A stretch of DNA of 64,000 nucleotides from Pseudomonadales bacterium (GTDB taxonomy: Bacteria; Pseudomonadota; Gammaproteobacteria; Pseudomonadales; Azotimanducaceae). Positions 35,256-44,864 of this stretch are shown piece by piece. Below the pieces are notes generated by a model. That model was not told the DNA's origin. It saw nothing but the letters and a program-made list of their open reading frames with translations, and made no database searches. How positions within the stretch are numbered: position 1 is the first letter of the stretch; each line of letters starts with the position of its first letter. The stretch covers positions 372,001 through 436,000 of the forward strand of contig JACKNX010000001.1 of assembly GCA_024234635.1 (NCBI GenBank). Reading direction: 5' to 3'. The translations under genes and the position numbers were made by a program.

Positions 35256-36200
35256 ATGATCGACCCCCATATCCGCCACATCGTCGCCCGGCTGCTGGGC
35301 ACCGGAACGGCTACGTCTCGCGTGAGCCGGGCGGTGGACTATGCCCTTATTACGTTGATATTCCTGAACGTGGTGGCGGTGATACTGGACTCCGAGCCGG
35401 CGATCATGGCCGCCTACGGTGCGGAGCTCTGGGCTTTCGAGGTGTTCTCCGTGGCGGTATTCACCATCGAATACTTCCTGCGCGTCTGGTCCGCCCCGGA
35501 CCTGGATGAACCCGCGTTCAGCCACCCGGTCAGCGGGCGACTGCGGTTCATGGTGTCGCCTTCCGCGCTTGTCGACCTGATCGCCGTACTGCCCTTCTAC
35601 CTCGGCATGTTCTTCTCGCTCGACCTGCGGGCCCTGCGGGTGATCCGGCTGGTGCGGGTCTTCAAGCTCACCCGCTACTCGACCAACATGAACCTCATCC
35701 TGACCGTCTTCAGGGCCGAGCTGCACACCTTCGTGGCCTTGTTCGGTCTGATGGTGGTCCTGCTGGTGCTCACGTCCAGCGGCATCTATCTGCTTGAGCA
35801 CGATGTGCAACCGGAGGCGTTCGGCACGATTCCACGCGCCATGTGGTGGGCGATGGTTACGCTCACCACCGTGGGCTACGGCGACGTCATACCCGTCACC
35901 ACGGTGGGCCGCATCTTTGGCGGAGTCATCACACTGATCGGCGTCGGGATGGTGGCCTTGCCTGCCGGCATTCTCGCCTCGAGCTTCAGCGAACAGCTGC
36001 GCCTGCATCGCAAACAGTTCGAGAATCGCCTGGCCGATGCGCTGCACGACGGCCACATCGACCAGGAGGAGTTCGAGCAACTGGAAGAGCTGCGGCAGAC
36101 GCTCGGCTTGTCCACCGAGGAAACCCAGTTGCTTTACGACGCATTCCGCCGCCACCAGCGAACAACCCACTGCCCCCACTGCAACGCGCTGCTGCGCTGA
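35256..36200 (+). CDS. Voltage-gated-type potassium channel (ion transport family)
   Basis: The product is 314 residues with six membrane segments: S1 around ALITLIFLNVVAV, an S4-like arginine series (LRALRVIRLVRVFKLTR) and a pore with the K+ selectivity filter TVGYGD (about 204-209). The cytoplasmic C-terminus has a helical segment (DALHDGHIDQEEFEQLEEL) and ends with CPHC, a possible metal site. It resembles KvAP/Kch-like channels lacking a large regulatory domain. The ATG at 35256 follows GAGAG. It stands alone between P450 and hsp20. Confidence 0.92.
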   Translation: MIDPHIRHIVARLLGTGTATSRVSRAVDYALITLIFLNVVAVILDSEPAIMAAYGAELWAFEVFSVAVFTIEYFLRVWSAPDLDEPAFSHPVSGRLRFMVSPSALVDLIAVLPFYLGMFFSLDLRALRVIRLVRVFKLTRYSTNMNLILTVFRAELHTFVALFGLMVVLLVLTSSGIYLLEHDVQPEAFGTIPRAMWWAMVTLTTVGYGDVIPVTTVGRIFGGVITLIGVGMVALPAGILASSFSEQLRLHRKQFENRLADALHDGHIDQEEFEQLEELRQTLGLSTEETQLLYDAFRRHQRTTHCPHCNALLR

Positions 36201-36359
36201 GCAGCAACGCCGCGTTCACCTCACCTGTCTGGTGGGCCGCAGTCCTGGCGGGCCCGGACGCATACGCACCTTCCACCAGCCCTCACGCCGGAAGTGCGCA
36301 TGGAAATCCGCAGGCCGGCCCCCATCATGGGTTCATCACAAACTCCCAGGAGTGACTTC

Positions 36360-36845
36360 ATGGCTGACAAGGACAAGAAGCAGTTGGAAGCAACAAAATC
36401 CGTGGCAAAAGATCGCGGCGGATGGCTGACGAATCCGTTCGATCGTGAACTCGAACGCTTCTTCGGCGATCGCTGGCCGCGCCTGTTCGACTGGAACGAG
36501 TTCCGGCACATGCCGGGCATGCAGGTGCCCAAGGTGGATGTCGTGGATCGCGAAAGCGAGGTGGTGGCACGCGCCGAACTACCGGGCGTGAGCAAGGAGA
36601 ACATTGAAATTTCCATCACCGGCAACCATCTAACGATCAAGGCAACGTCGAAACAGGAAAACACGGACGAGGAAGGCGACTACCACCGCCGGGAAATTGC
36701 GCACGGCTACGTTACCCGCACGGTCGCCCTGCCCGCGGAAGTGGACAGCGACGGCGCCACGGCGAAGCTGGTCGACGGTGTGCTCGAAATCGTCGTTCCC
36801 AAAGTGGCGAAAGCCAAGCGTCAGAAGATCGAGATCGGCGCCTGA
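36360..36845 (+). CDS. Hsp20/alpha-crystallin small heat-shock protein
   Basis: The product is 161 residues. The alpha-crystallin domain (about 55-150) has PKVDVVDRESEVVARAELPGV, KENIEISITGNHLTIKA, the ALPAEVD segment and LVDGVLEIVVPK. It is a holdase chaperone that binds unfolded proteins. The ATG at 36360 follows CAGGAG; the longer frame is not needed. An N-terminal stretch WLTNPFDRELERFF is family-typical. The M50 protease gene follows 94 bases later on the same strand, so both may respond to envelope or heat stress. Confidence 0.92.
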   Translation: MADKDKKQLEATKSVAKDRGGWLTNPFDRELERFFGDRWPRLFDWNEFRHMPGMQVPKVDVVDRESEVVARAELPGVSKENIEISITGNHLTIKATSKQENTDEEGDYHRREIAHGYVTRTVALPAEVDSDGATAKLVDGVLEIVVPKVAKAKRQKIEIGA

Positions 36846-36939
36846 CGCGTCCGCAACGCCTGCCGGACCATGGACGGTCCCTCGCTGGTTGCCAGTCTTT
36901 CATGCGTCCGCGTGGCGCCGCGACAGGAGCATTTTCCAC

Positions 36940-38136
36940 ATGGCAACCAGCAACGATTCCGCCTCCGATTCCCGCCAGGGCTGGGCACAGATTTCACTGG
37001 GTCACCTGTTCGGCATACGTATCGGCCTGCACGTTTCCGTGCTCATCATCTTCGCCCTCATCGTCAGCAGCCTGGGTGGCGGCATGTTCCCGCAGTGGCA
37101 TCCGGACTGGAGCGCAGCCGTTCGCTGGTCCAGCGCCATCATCGCCGCGGCGCTCTTCCTCGCCTCGTTGCTGGCGCACGAACTGTCGCACGCGGTAACC
37201 GCGCGCAGGCTGGGTATCGGTATCCGCGGCATCACCCTGTTTCTGTTCGGTGGCGTGGCCGAAATGGAGAGCGAGGCGCGCACGCCGCGCGACGAATTCC
37301 TGGTGGCCGCGGCCGGACCGCTCGCCAGCTTTGTCCTCGCCATCGTGTTTTCGTTTCTCACCGGCGTGCTTGAACCGGGTTTCGAACCATCCGGCGCGCC
37401 TGCCGATTTCGCCACGCTTGGTGTCGCGGCAACCATCACGCTGTGGCTGTCCATGGTCAATTTCGTGCTGGCGGTATTCAACCTGATACCGGGTTTTCCC
37501 CTGGACGGCGGCCGCCTGTTCCGGGCGCTGCTGTGGTGGAAGACCGGCGACGTGGTGCAGGCAACCCGTCAGGCGGCTGCGGTTGGTCGATTCGCCGGCT
37601 GGGTGATGATTTTCTGGGGCGTGTGGCGGGCCGTGCATGGCGATACCGTCAACGGCCTCTGGCTGGTATTCATCGGCTGGTTTCTGCAGCGTCTGGCGGT
37701 GATGTCAGCGGCGCAGATCCTCATGGAGCGCTCCCTCAAGGGGCTGTCCATCGATGCCATCATGCGCACCCACTTCGAACACGTCCCGACGGAACTGCCG
37801 CTGAATACCTTCATCGACGACTTCCTGCTGCGCAGTTCGCAACTGGTGTGGCCCGTCACCCGGGACGGCCAGGACGTCGGCGTCATGACACTGGAGCGTC
37901 TGCACAACGTTGTGCCCACTGACCGGGCGCACACAACCGTGGCGGACGCCATGCAGCCCATCGCGGAGGTCGTGACACTGCCCGCGGGGACGCCGGCACA
38001 GGAGGCGCTGCACCGTCTCGCCGAACATGCCACGCCCATGCCGGTGATTCGCGATGGTCGGGTGGTGGGGCTCATCCATCAGGCGGACGTGCTGAAATGG
38101 CTGGCGCTGCACCACGGACCAGCCGAAACAGTATGA
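36940..38136 (+). CDS. Site-2-type M50 metalloprotease with C-terminal CBS pair
   Basis: The product is 398 residues. The zinc motif is HELSH (80-84) in a membrane segment, and the second ligand region is NLIPGFPLDGGR (about 180-190). Several membrane helices run to residue ~260. Two CBS domains follow (about 270-390, with MRTHFEHVPTELPLNTF and MPVIRDGRVVGLIHQADVL). It cleaves membrane proteins inside the bilayer, perhaps under nucleotide control through the CBS pair. The ATG at 36940 follows ACAGGAG. Its 3' end overlaps the convergent DUF2238 gene by 65 bases. Confidence 0.92.
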   Translation: MATSNDSASDSRQGWAQISLGHLFGIRIGLHVSVLIIFALIVSSLGGGMFPQWHPDWSAAVRWSSAIIAAALFLASLLAHELSHAVTARRLGIGIRGITLFLFGGVAEMESEARTPRDEFLVAAAGPLASFVLAIVFSFLTGVLEPGFEPSGAPADFATLGVAATITLWLSMVNFVLAVFNLIPGFPLDGGRLFRALLWWKTGDVVQATRQAAAVGRFAGWVMIFWGVWRAVHGDTVNGLWLVFIGWFLQRLAVMSAAQILMERSLKGLSIDAIMRTHFEHVPTELPLNTFIDDFLLRSSQLVWPVTRDGQDVGVMTLERLHNVVPTDRAHTTVADAMQPIAEVVTLPAGTPAQEALHRLAEHATPMPVIRDGRVVGLIHQADVLKWLALHHGPAETV

Positions 38137-38713
38137 CCAGAGCCCAGCCGGCAAGCGCAATGGCGATGTCGGCCTGGGCGTCCCACACATCGCCCTGCGT
38201 GCCGAGATACGCCTGCCCGCCTTCACCGAACATCACCGCCGCGGCCCACTCCAGCAACTCGTACAGCGCGGAGGTGGAAAGCACCACGTGGAATGACAGG
38301 TTGGCCGACGCCCGAAACGTGCAGCGCAGCCGCTGCTCCAGGGTTTCCAGCATGGGCTGCGTCATGCAAAGGCCCCACAGGAAATGCACCACGCGATCGT
38401 AGTTGTTGCGCTGCCAGCCAAGCGCCGCATCCAGCGACTGGCCTGTCAGCGCCTGAAACCAGGCATCGTACGGAGTGAGCGAATAGGTGTAATGCGTACC
38501 CGCCGTATGCGCGCAGAACAGCACCGCCAGCATCGCCAGTGAGCCGGTGGAGTAACGCACGCCCCGCTGCAGGAGCAGCGCGGCAATGACCAGCACGGAA
38601 GCAATCTGCTCGAGCCCCCAGGTCAGGCGATCCTCGGGTTGAATCCCCGACCACACCCAGACCGCGGCGCAGATTCCCGCCAGCAGCCAGGTGGTTCGTT
38701 GCTTTCGCTGCAC
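38072..38713 (-). CDS. DUF2238 (YjdF-like) membrane protein
   Basis: The product is 213 residues with about six hydrophobic segments (LLAGICAAVWVW, ASVLVIAALLL, LAMLAVLFCAHTAG, FLWGLCMTQPML and others). Family marks are HYTYSLTPYDAW, NNYDRVVHFLWG and the ELLEWAAAVMFG ... QGDVWDAQADI segment. The function is unknown. It lies in the inner membrane. Its C-terminal coding end lies antisense to the end of the M50 protease gene. Confidence 0.85.
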   Translation of the reverse strand: MQRKQRTTWLLAGICAAVWVWSGIQPEDRLTWGLEQIASVLVIAALLLQRGVRYSTGSLAMLAVLFCAHTAGTHYTYSLTPYDAWFQALTGQSLDAALGWQRNNYDRVVHFLWGLCMTQPMLETLEQRLRCTFRASANLSFHVVLSTSALYELLEWAAAVMFGEGGQAYLGTQGDVWDAQADIAIALAGWALVILFRLVRGAAPAISARPPDG

Positions 38714-38719
38714 GCTGCC

Positions 38720-39208
38720 TCAGGGCAGGCGCGCGGGATCAGGCGGCTGAGACGCCGGCCAGGCGACGTTGCACTCCGCCATGATGGTGTCGATACGCTC
38801 GTCCCAGCGCTGACGACCGAACGCGGCGTACGTCTGGAAAGGATTGCAGTACTCCCGCATGCGAAAAGCCTGCCCGTCACGGCTGGTGATTTTCGAGAAG
38901 TAGCGCTGCGTATAGTGCCCGCCGTACACGGTGGGTCCACCCCCCGTGGATTCGATGATCATGGTGTCCGGCTCCGTCGTGGGATGGACCGCAATCAGCC
39001 GGGTGGAAAATTCCGGCACCGTTTCCAGCAGGAACTCCATGAACCGGCTGACGGCGAGCCGCCCGACCATGTAAACGGGCGTCTCGAAAGTGGGTCCCTC
39101 CCAGATGGCGTCTGCATGCAGGGCTTCAAGCCAGATCGCGCGCTGCTCCGCCAGCGTGGTTCGTCCGCCACCGAATGCCGCATCCAGTCCCCGTCGTTGT
39201 GCCGCCAT
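38720..39208 (-). CDS. SnoaL/NTF2-like protein
   Basis: The product is 162 residues. The start at 39208 (MAAQRRGLDAAFGGG) follows GGGAGG; a longer form from 39262 is possible. The sequence ALHADAIWEGPTFETPVYMVGRLAVSRFMEFLLETVPEFS, in shorter parts, and the later YGGHYTQRYFSKITSRDG fit the cone-shaped NTF2/SnoaL fold, which includes small isomerases, dehydratases and ligand-binding proteins. It is next to an amidohydrolase and an acyl-CoA ligase, so a role in aromatic or polyketide-like catabolism is possible. Confidence 0.75.
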   Translation of the reverse strand: MAAQRRGLDAAFGGGRTTLAEQRAIWLEALHADAIWEGPTFETPVYMVGRLAVSRFMEFLLETVPEFSTRLIAVHPTTEPDTMIIESTGGGPTVYGGHYTQRYFSKITSRDGQAFRMREYCNPFQTYAAFGRQRWDERIDTIMAECNVAWPASQPPDPARLP

Positions 39209-39352
39209 TTCCCACCTCCCCACCGGCCAGCGGAAATCATGGGCCAGGCGCCGGGCATCCACAATGCGCGGTCACCGCAATTCGATTGTTCCGGCACTTG
39301 AAAGGCGTTATAAAAAGTTCCCGAAAATCCGGCGCATCGGCAGGGGGAGACG

Positions 39353-40513
39353 ATGGGTGTGGAACAGGAATACATCCTGGAGATCGCGGAACAGAAAACC
39401 ATTCCGCTGTCGCCGAAACGCACGCCCCAGGCTGAGACCAGGCCCTGGCCCGCGAGCACCATCATCGTCTCCGCCGACAGCCACCTGATCGAAGGTGACT
39501 ACTGGCTGGACGGTTTTCCCGCTGAGAAGCGGGACCAGGCCCCGCGCATGGTGTTCCACGACGGTTACTTCGACATGTCCATCGGCGAGAAGTCGATGAC
39601 GCCACCGCACATCGCCAGACACCTGTGCGACGCCATGGAGTGTACGCCCGGCCTCAGCGACATTCCGGCGCGCCTGAAGGATCTGGACGTCGAGGGCGTG
39701 GCCAAGGAACTGATCTTTCCCCAGCGCCTCTTCGGCCTGTTCATGTTCGGCGAGATGCAGAACCGCGAGGAAGTCTTCGGTCTCTACAACGAAGCCATAG
39801 CCCGACGCTGCGCCGAAGCGCCGGACCGGCTGTACCCGGTGATGGTGCCGAACTACTGGGACATGGACGCGGCCGAAGCGTCGGTGCAACGCTGCAAGGC
39901 GCTCGGCGCCAGGGCACTGATGGTGCCGCTGAAGCCCGGCCGCAACAAAGACGGCAAACACATCAACTACAACGACGCGTCGATGGACACGCTGTACGGC
40001 GCCATCGCCGACAGCGGCATCCCGCTCACCTTCCACATCGGCGAAGCCATCCCCTCGGCCATGCCCGGCGCGGCCGGCATTTCGCTGCTCACGCAGATGC
40101 AGGGCTTCCGGCTGCAGTGGTCGTCCCTGGTGTTCAGCGGCGTGTTCGATCGTTTCCCGACGCTGAAGGCTGTGTTCGTGGAAGGCGGCCTGACCTGGGT
40201 TGCCAGCATGCTGCACGACGCCGATATGGCAGCCACCCATTTCCCCACGGCAATGAATCCGAAACTGAAACACGCGCCGAGCTGGTACTGGCGCCAGCAC
40301 TGCTACGCCACCTTCATGACCGATCCCGTTGGCCTGTCGCTGCTGGACCGCATCGGCCCCGAGACGTGTCTGTGGTCCTCCGATTATCCCCATCAGGAAA
40401 GCACGTTCGGTTACACGCGCAGCTCGATCCAGGCGGTGTTCGATGCGACCTCGGTGGAGAATGCGCAGAAGATCGTCGGCAAGACCGCGCTGGACCTGTT
40501 CAACATGCATTGA
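39353..40513 (+). CDS. Amidohydrolase-2 family metal-dependent hydrolase/decarboxylase
   Basis: The product is 386 residues. The metal-binding start is modified (VSADSHLIEGDYW instead of a clear HxH); LTFHIGEAIPS and WSSDYPHQESTFGY supply the later histidine and aspartate. This pattern is typical of the amidohydrolase-2 clade that includes ACMSD-type decarboxylases and many uncharacterised homologues in aromatic- and terpenoid-degrading bacteria. It is divergent from the SnoaL gene and upstream of an acyl-CoA ligase, so these form a catabolic neighbourhood. The substrate is unknown. Confidence 0.85.
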   Translation: MGVEQEYILEIAEQKTIPLSPKRTPQAETRPWPASTIIVSADSHLIEGDYWLDGFPAEKRDQAPRMVFHDGYFDMSIGEKSMTPPHIARHLCDAMECTPGLSDIPARLKDLDVEGVAKELIFPQRLFGLFMFGEMQNREEVFGLYNEAIARRCAEAPDRLYPVMVPNYWDMDAAEASVQRCKALGARALMVPLKPGRNKDGKHINYNDASMDTLYGAIADSGIPLTFHIGEAIPSAMPGAAGISLLTQMQGFRLQWSSLVFSGVFDRFPTLKAVFVEGGLTWVASMLHDADMAATHFPTAMNPKLKHAPSWYWRQHCYATFMTDPVGLSLLDRIGPETCLWSSDYPHQESTFGYTRSSIQAVFDATSVENAQKIVGKTALDLFNMH

Positions 40514-40622
40514 CCGCAGCCGTTGACAAGGCAACTCAATGGTGTGATGTCGAAGCTGAAGACGCGCTGGTCCGACGTCAGAAACGCAGAAGCGCGGCAA
40601 CCCGCCAATGGAGCCATATCTG

Positions 40623-42299
40623 ATGAACCGTGACGATGCGATTGCCACCCTCACGGCGGCGGACGGTCCGTTTCCTCTTCTGACCACCACCGACCCGCGC
40701 GGCCAGCCCATACGCGCCTACGGCAACCCGCCCGCCACATTGCGCGATCTGTTGCTGGCGACGCGGGCATTCGGCGACAGCACGTTTCTCGTCTTCGAAG
40801 ACGAACGCATCACCTACGAGGACCATTTCCTGCGCGTCGCGCGGCTGGCGCACTGGCTCATGCAGCAGGGCGTAGGTATGGGCGATCGTGTCGCGATCGG
40901 CATGCGCAACTACCCGGAATGGAGCGTCAGCTTCTTCGCCTGTCAGGCCATCGGCGCGGTGGCCGTCACGCTGAACGCGTGGTGGACCGGGCCGGAGCTG
41001 ATCTACGGACTCACCGACTCCAACGCGGTGGTAGCCATCCTGGATGGCGAGCGCGTTGCCCGCATCAGCGACCGGCTGACGGAACTGCCTGGTTTACGCC
41101 TGCTTGTCACGCGCGACGATGCGCCGTTGCCGTCAGTTACCCGCTGGGACGACGCGCTGGCGGCCGCAGGCGCCGTCAACGGGCTACCCGACGCCGCGGT
41201 CGGCCCGGACGATCACGCCTCCATCCTCTACACCTCCGGCACCACGGGCACACCGAAGGGTGCGCTGCACTGTCACCGCAACCACGTCACCAACCTCAAC
41301 AACACGCTGTTGTCCGGCGCCGTGAATGCGCTGATGAATCCGCCTCCGGCCGACGCGCCGCCCCCCGGACAGGGTGTGTCGCTGCAGACCTTCCCCTTCT
41401 TCCACATTGGCGGGCTCTCGGGGCTCTACATTTCCGCGGCCGTCGGCAGCCGACTGGTGCTGATGTACAAGTGGGACGTTGAGCACGCGTTTGACCTGAT
41501 ACGACGCGAGGGTATCCGAAGCTGGAGCGGCGTCCCGACGGTGGTTCGGCAACTGCTGGAACACCCGCGTGCCGGGTCCGGCGACCTGGACAGCATGCTC
41601 AGCATCGCCTCCGGTGGCGCGCCCGTGCCGGAAGACCTGATCAACCGGGTGGGCTCCCTGTTCCGGGCGCGTGTGGCGCCGGGCAACGGCTACGGCGCCA
41701 CGGAAACCACCTCGGCCATCATCGCCAACGGCGGCGCCGACTACCTGGCCAGACCCACCAGCGTCGGCCGCCCCGCCGCGTCGGCCGAGATCCGCATCGT
41801 GGACGACACGGGCAACGACTGCGCAACCGGGGACATCGGCGAACTGTGGGCGCGCGGCCCGAACATCTTCGTCGGCTACTGGAACCGCCCGGGTGAAAGC
41901 GCGGATGCGTTCACCGACGGCTGGTTCCGCACGGGTGATCTGGGTTACCGCGACGCAGACGGTTTCTACTACGTGGTGGACCGCAAGAAAGACGTCATCA
42001 TCCGCGGTGGCGAAAACGTCTACTGCGCCGAAGTGGAAGGCGTGCTGCACAGGCATCCCGGCATCGCTGACGTGGCATTGATCGGTCTGCCGCATCGCGC
42101 GCTTGGCGAGGAAGTTGCCGCGGTGATCGAGCCGAAACCCGGTACCGTGCTGACCGCCGCCGACGTGCAGGCGTTTGTTGCCGAACGTCTCGCCCGGTAC
42201 AACGTGCCGACGCGGGTGATCTTTATCGACGAGCCTCTGCCGCGAACGGCGACAGGCAAGGTCCTCAAACGCGAGCTGAAGCAGCGCTATGGCGGCTGA
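40623..42299 (+). CDS. AMP-dependent acyl-CoA synthetase/ligase
   Basis: The product is 558 residues from the ATG at 40623, 9 bases after GGAG; an ATG at 40608 would add five residues. The P-loop is YTSGTTGTPKG, GYGATETTSAI is motif A5, WFRTGDLGYRDADGFY A7 and DRKKDVIIRGGENVY A8; the C-terminal lysine is in PRTATGKVLKREL. It activates a carboxylic acid to acyl-AMP and then the CoA thioester. It is probably the entry step for a fatty or aromatic acid made by neighbouring enzymes. An MFS exporter/importer gene follows. Confidence 0.92.
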   Translation: MNRDDAIATLTAADGPFPLLTTTDPRGQPIRAYGNPPATLRDLLLATRAFGDSTFLVFEDERITYEDHFLRVARLAHWLMQQGVGMGDRVAIGMRNYPEWSVSFFACQAIGAVAVTLNAWWTGPELIYGLTDSNAVVAILDGERVARISDRLTELPGLRLLVTRDDAPLPSVTRWDDALAAAGAVNGLPDAAVGPDDHASILYTSGTTGTPKGALHCHRNHVTNLNNTLLSGAVNALMNPPPADAPPPGQGVSLQTFPFFHIGGLSGLYISAAVGSRLVLMYKWDVEHAFDLIRREGIRSWSGVPTVVRQLLEHPRAGSGDLDSMLSIASGGAPVPEDLINRVGSLFRARVAPGNGYGATETTSAIIANGGADYLARPTSVGRPAASAEIRIVDDTGNDCATGDIGELWARGPNIFVGYWNRPGESADAFTDGWFRTGDLGYRDADGFYYVVDRKKDVIIRGGENVYCAEVEGVLHRHPGIADVALIGLPHRALGEEVAAVIEPKPGTVLTAADVQAFVAERLARYNVPTRVIFIDEPLPRTATGKVLKRELKQRYGG

Positions 42300-42380
42300 T
42301 AGCCGCTGACGTGACTTCCCGGATAGACTTCGCCGTCCTTCCGGCTCCATCCGTCCCGGGGCTGTTTTCCGGAGTTCCGA

Positions 42381-43622
42381 TTGAACGAGTCACCGCCCTC
42401 GCCGGGCACACTTTCCACCCGGCGGATCTACCTGCTGTTGTGCGGCAGCCTGGCCGCGCAGGCGCTTGGCCAGAGCGCCATGTTCGCGGTAATGCCGTCG
42501 CTCGGGCGCGAGGTCGGCCTGCTGGAAATCCAGGTAGGCTCCATCATCGCCGCCTCGTCCCTGGTGTTCTTTTTTGCGGGGCCGATCTGGGGGCGGGCGA
42601 GCGATCGTTTCGGTCGCCGCAAGGTGTTTCTCATCGGCCAGCTTGGCTACGTGTTCGGCGGCTCGCTGTTCGCCGCCTGTTTCTGGGCAGCGCTGGAAGG
42701 CTGGCTCACGCCGCTGGCCGCGTGGCTGTGCCTGGTCGGCGCGCGCATGACGCAGGCGACGCTGATGTCGGCCTCGCAACCCGCCGCAAGCGCCTTCATC
42801 GCCGACATCACAGGACCGCACACACGCGCCAGGGGGCTGGCGCGCATTGGCGCCGCCACCAATCTGGGCTCCATCGCCGGTCCCGCGATCGGAGGTGCGC
42901 TGGCATCGATCTCCCTGCTGGCGCCGTTCGTGCTGGCCGTGGTCTCGGTCGCCGTCGCCTTCGTCGCCTCCTGGTTCTTCCTGCCGCTGGCGCCACGACT
43001 GCACGACGTCAATGCGCCCCGCCGCAAAGTCCGCTTCACCGACCGGCGGCTGACGCCCTGGGTCATTCCCGGCGTGCTGATGTTCCTGGGTGCCGCCGTC
43101 GTGCAGCAGACGTTCTCCTTTCGCCTGCAGGACGCCCTGCAGCTGGATCCGATGGCCGGCGCAACCGCTTTCGGCACCACCATGACCGCCTCGGCCCTGG
43201 CCGCACTGCTGGCCCAGATCGTGCTCGTGCAGCGCTACAGCCTGTCCCCCGGCACCTGGCTGGGCATGGGACTGCCGCTGATTGCGCTCGCCCTTTACGG
43301 CATGGGCTTTTTCACGACGCTGCCCCTGTTCATCGCCGCCAACGTGGTGATGGGGCTGGGCATGGGCTTCGCCGGTGCCGGATTCAGCGCCGGCGCGTCA
43401 CTGGCCGTGAAACCGGAGGAGCAGGGCGCGGCCTCCGGCATCATTGCCGCCTGCTCGTCGGCGGGCTGGATTGTCGGGCCCCTGCTCGGTCCCGGCCTGT
43501 ATCGCGTGCTGCCGGAGCTGCCGTTTGCGTTGTCGGCGACGCTCGTGCTGGGCGCCGGCATCGCCGTGCTCTGGCGCGTAGGCCGACTGCGTCGCTTGCG
43601 GGGCCTGCACCAGCGGCGGTGA
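42381..43622 (+). CDS. MFS transporter
   Basis: The product is 413 residues with 12 predicted hydrophobic segments. The loop 2-3 motif GRASDRFGRRKVFLIG is the MFS signature, and GPAIGGALASISLL is a motif C-like sequence in helix 5. The start is TTG (42381), with GGAG 8-10 bases upstream and no nearby in-frame ATG. It is likely an importer or exporter for the substrate of the adjoining acyl-CoA ligase/amidohydrolase genes; the specificity is unknown. Confidence 0.9.
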   Translation: MNESPPSPGTLSTRRIYLLLCGSLAAQALGQSAMFAVMPSLGREVGLLEIQVGSIIAASSLVFFFAGPIWGRASDRFGRRKVFLIGQLGYVFGGSLFAACFWAALEGWLTPLAAWLCLVGARMTQATLMSASQPAASAFIADITGPHTRARGLARIGAATNLGSIAGPAIGGALASISLLAPFVLAVVSVAVAFVASWFFLPLAPRLHDVNAPRRKVRFTDRRLTPWVIPGVLMFLGAAVVQQTFSFRLQDALQLDPMAGATAFGTTMTASALAALLAQIVLVQRYSLSPGTWLGMGLPLIALALYGMGFFTTLPLFIAANVVMGLGMGFAGAGFSAGASLAVKPEEQGAASGIIAACSSAGWIVGPLLGPGLYRVLPELPFALSATLVLGAGIAVLWRVGRLRRLRGLHQRR

Positions 43623-43676
43623 GTACCGACGACCACCAGGCGTGCATCCCCCCCGGCGCTTGCAACCGGAGGCGCC

Positions 43677-43726
43677 GTTGCCGGCCGTATATACTGCAGT
43701 GAACGCTCACGTGCTCTGCCGGCAAC
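43677..43726. promoter_or_regulatory. Inverted repeat flanking the Mla-operon promoter region
   Basis: GTTGCCGGC (43677-43685) and GCCGGCAAC (43718-43726) are perfect 9-base inverted arms ending one base before the ATG of the first Mla gene. Between them lies a -10-like TATACT (43690-43695). If transcription starts upstream, the RNA hairpin would hide the ribosome site; otherwise it may be an operator. Confidence 0.4.
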
Positions 43727-43727
43727 A

Positions 43728-44864
43728 ATGCAGGATTCAACGCAACCATGGTGTGAGATCGACGCCAGCGCATCGCCCGCGACGCTGACGCTGCACGGCC
43801 ATTGGCGGCTGGCCAACACGGAGGCCATCTGGCGAGAGCTGCGTGTGCTCAGGCTGCAATTGCCGCTGTGCATAAATGCCGACAATCTGCAGGACTTTGA
43901 TTCCACCGGCGCGCTGATGCTGTTGCGTGCCCTGGACCAGGCAGGCATCAGCAGCGATGACGTCCAGTGGCGCGCCCTCGATGCGCAACACAGACGCATC
44001 CTGTCCGGTGTGCAACGACGACTACCCGCGACGCGGAACCCGCTCGACACGCAAGACCGCTCGGGAATCCTGGGCCTGTTTGCCCGCGTCGGCGAAAACG
44101 CGGCGGCGCTTGGTACGCTGCTGCTTGGACATCTGAATTTCCTCGGCGCGACGCTTGCCGCCGCCGCCCACCTCATCGTGCAGCCCCGGCAGCTGCGCGG
44201 GAAGGAACTCACCGTGCAGTTCGAGCAGGTATGCGTGAGCGCCCTGCCGGTCGTGGCGCTGGTGACTCTGCTGATCGGCATCACCATCGCCTACCTGCTG
44301 GGGCTGCAGGCCGAAAAATACGGCGCCAACATCTTCGTGGTGGATGGCGTCGGCATCGGCATGACGCGCGAGTTTGCGCCCATCATTGTTGCCACCATCG
44401 TCGCCGGCCGCTCCGGCGCGGCCTTTACCGCGCAGCTTGGCGCCATGCGCCTCACCGAGGAAATTGATGCCATCCGCACGCTGGGGCTGGCGCCGATGCA
44501 GGTACTGGTGCTGCCGCGCGTGCTGGCGCTTGTCGTTGCGCTGCCGCTGCTGGTGTTCGTGGGCGACGTCATGGGAATCCTCGGCGCCATGCTGATCGCC
44601 GATCCCCTGCTCGGCCTGACACCGTCCACCGTCATCGACCGCCTGCATGGGTCACTGGATATCACGCACTTCTGGGCCGGGCTGGTCAAGGCGCCGGTAT
44701 TTGCCTTGTTCATCGCGGTGATCGGCTGTCGCATGGGAATCCTGGTGCAGCGCGACACGCGGGCGGTCGGCCTCGCCACCACGTCGACCGTGGTGCAGAG
44801 CATCGTCTCCGTGATCCTGCTCGACGCAGCCTTTGCCGTCGTGTTCCAGGAACTGGGCATATGA
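43728..44864 (+). CDS. MlaE-family lipid ABC permease with N-terminal STAS-like domain
   Basis: The product is 378 residues. Residues 1-90 form an STAS-like domain (LTLHGHWRLANTEAIWREL ... NLQDFDSTGALMLLRAL), which in the classical system is the separate MlaB protein. Residues ~130-378 are the MlaE permease with GMTREFAPIIVATIVAGRSGAAF in segments, the EIDAIRTLGL motif and several membrane helices. It is the first gene of a four-gene operon for phospholipid or related lipid transport across the envelope. ATGA overlap with the ATPase gene. Confidence 0.92.
   Translation: MQDSTQPWCEIDASASPATLTLHGHWRLANTEAIWRELRVLRLQLPLCINADNLQDFDSTGALMLLRALDQAGISSDDVQWRALDAQHRRILSGVQRRLPATRNPLDTQDRSGILGLFARVGENAAALGTLLLGHLNFLGATLAAAAHLIVQPRQLRGKELTVQFEQVCVSALPVVALVTLLIGITIAYLLGLQAEKYGANIFVVDGVGIGMTREFAPIIVATIVAGRSGAAFTAQLGAMRLTEEIDAIRTLGLAPMQVLVLPRVLALVVALPLLVFVGDVMGILGAMLIADPLLGLTPSTVIDRLHGSLDITHFWAGLVKAPVFALFIAVIGCRMGILVQRDTRAVGLATTSTVVQSIVSVILLDAAFAVVFQELGI

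Noticed and set aside
39308..42350. Long minus-strand frames opposite the amidohydrolase and acyl-CoA ligase
   Set aside because: Plus-strand genes have clear catalytic motifs; the antisense frames do not.
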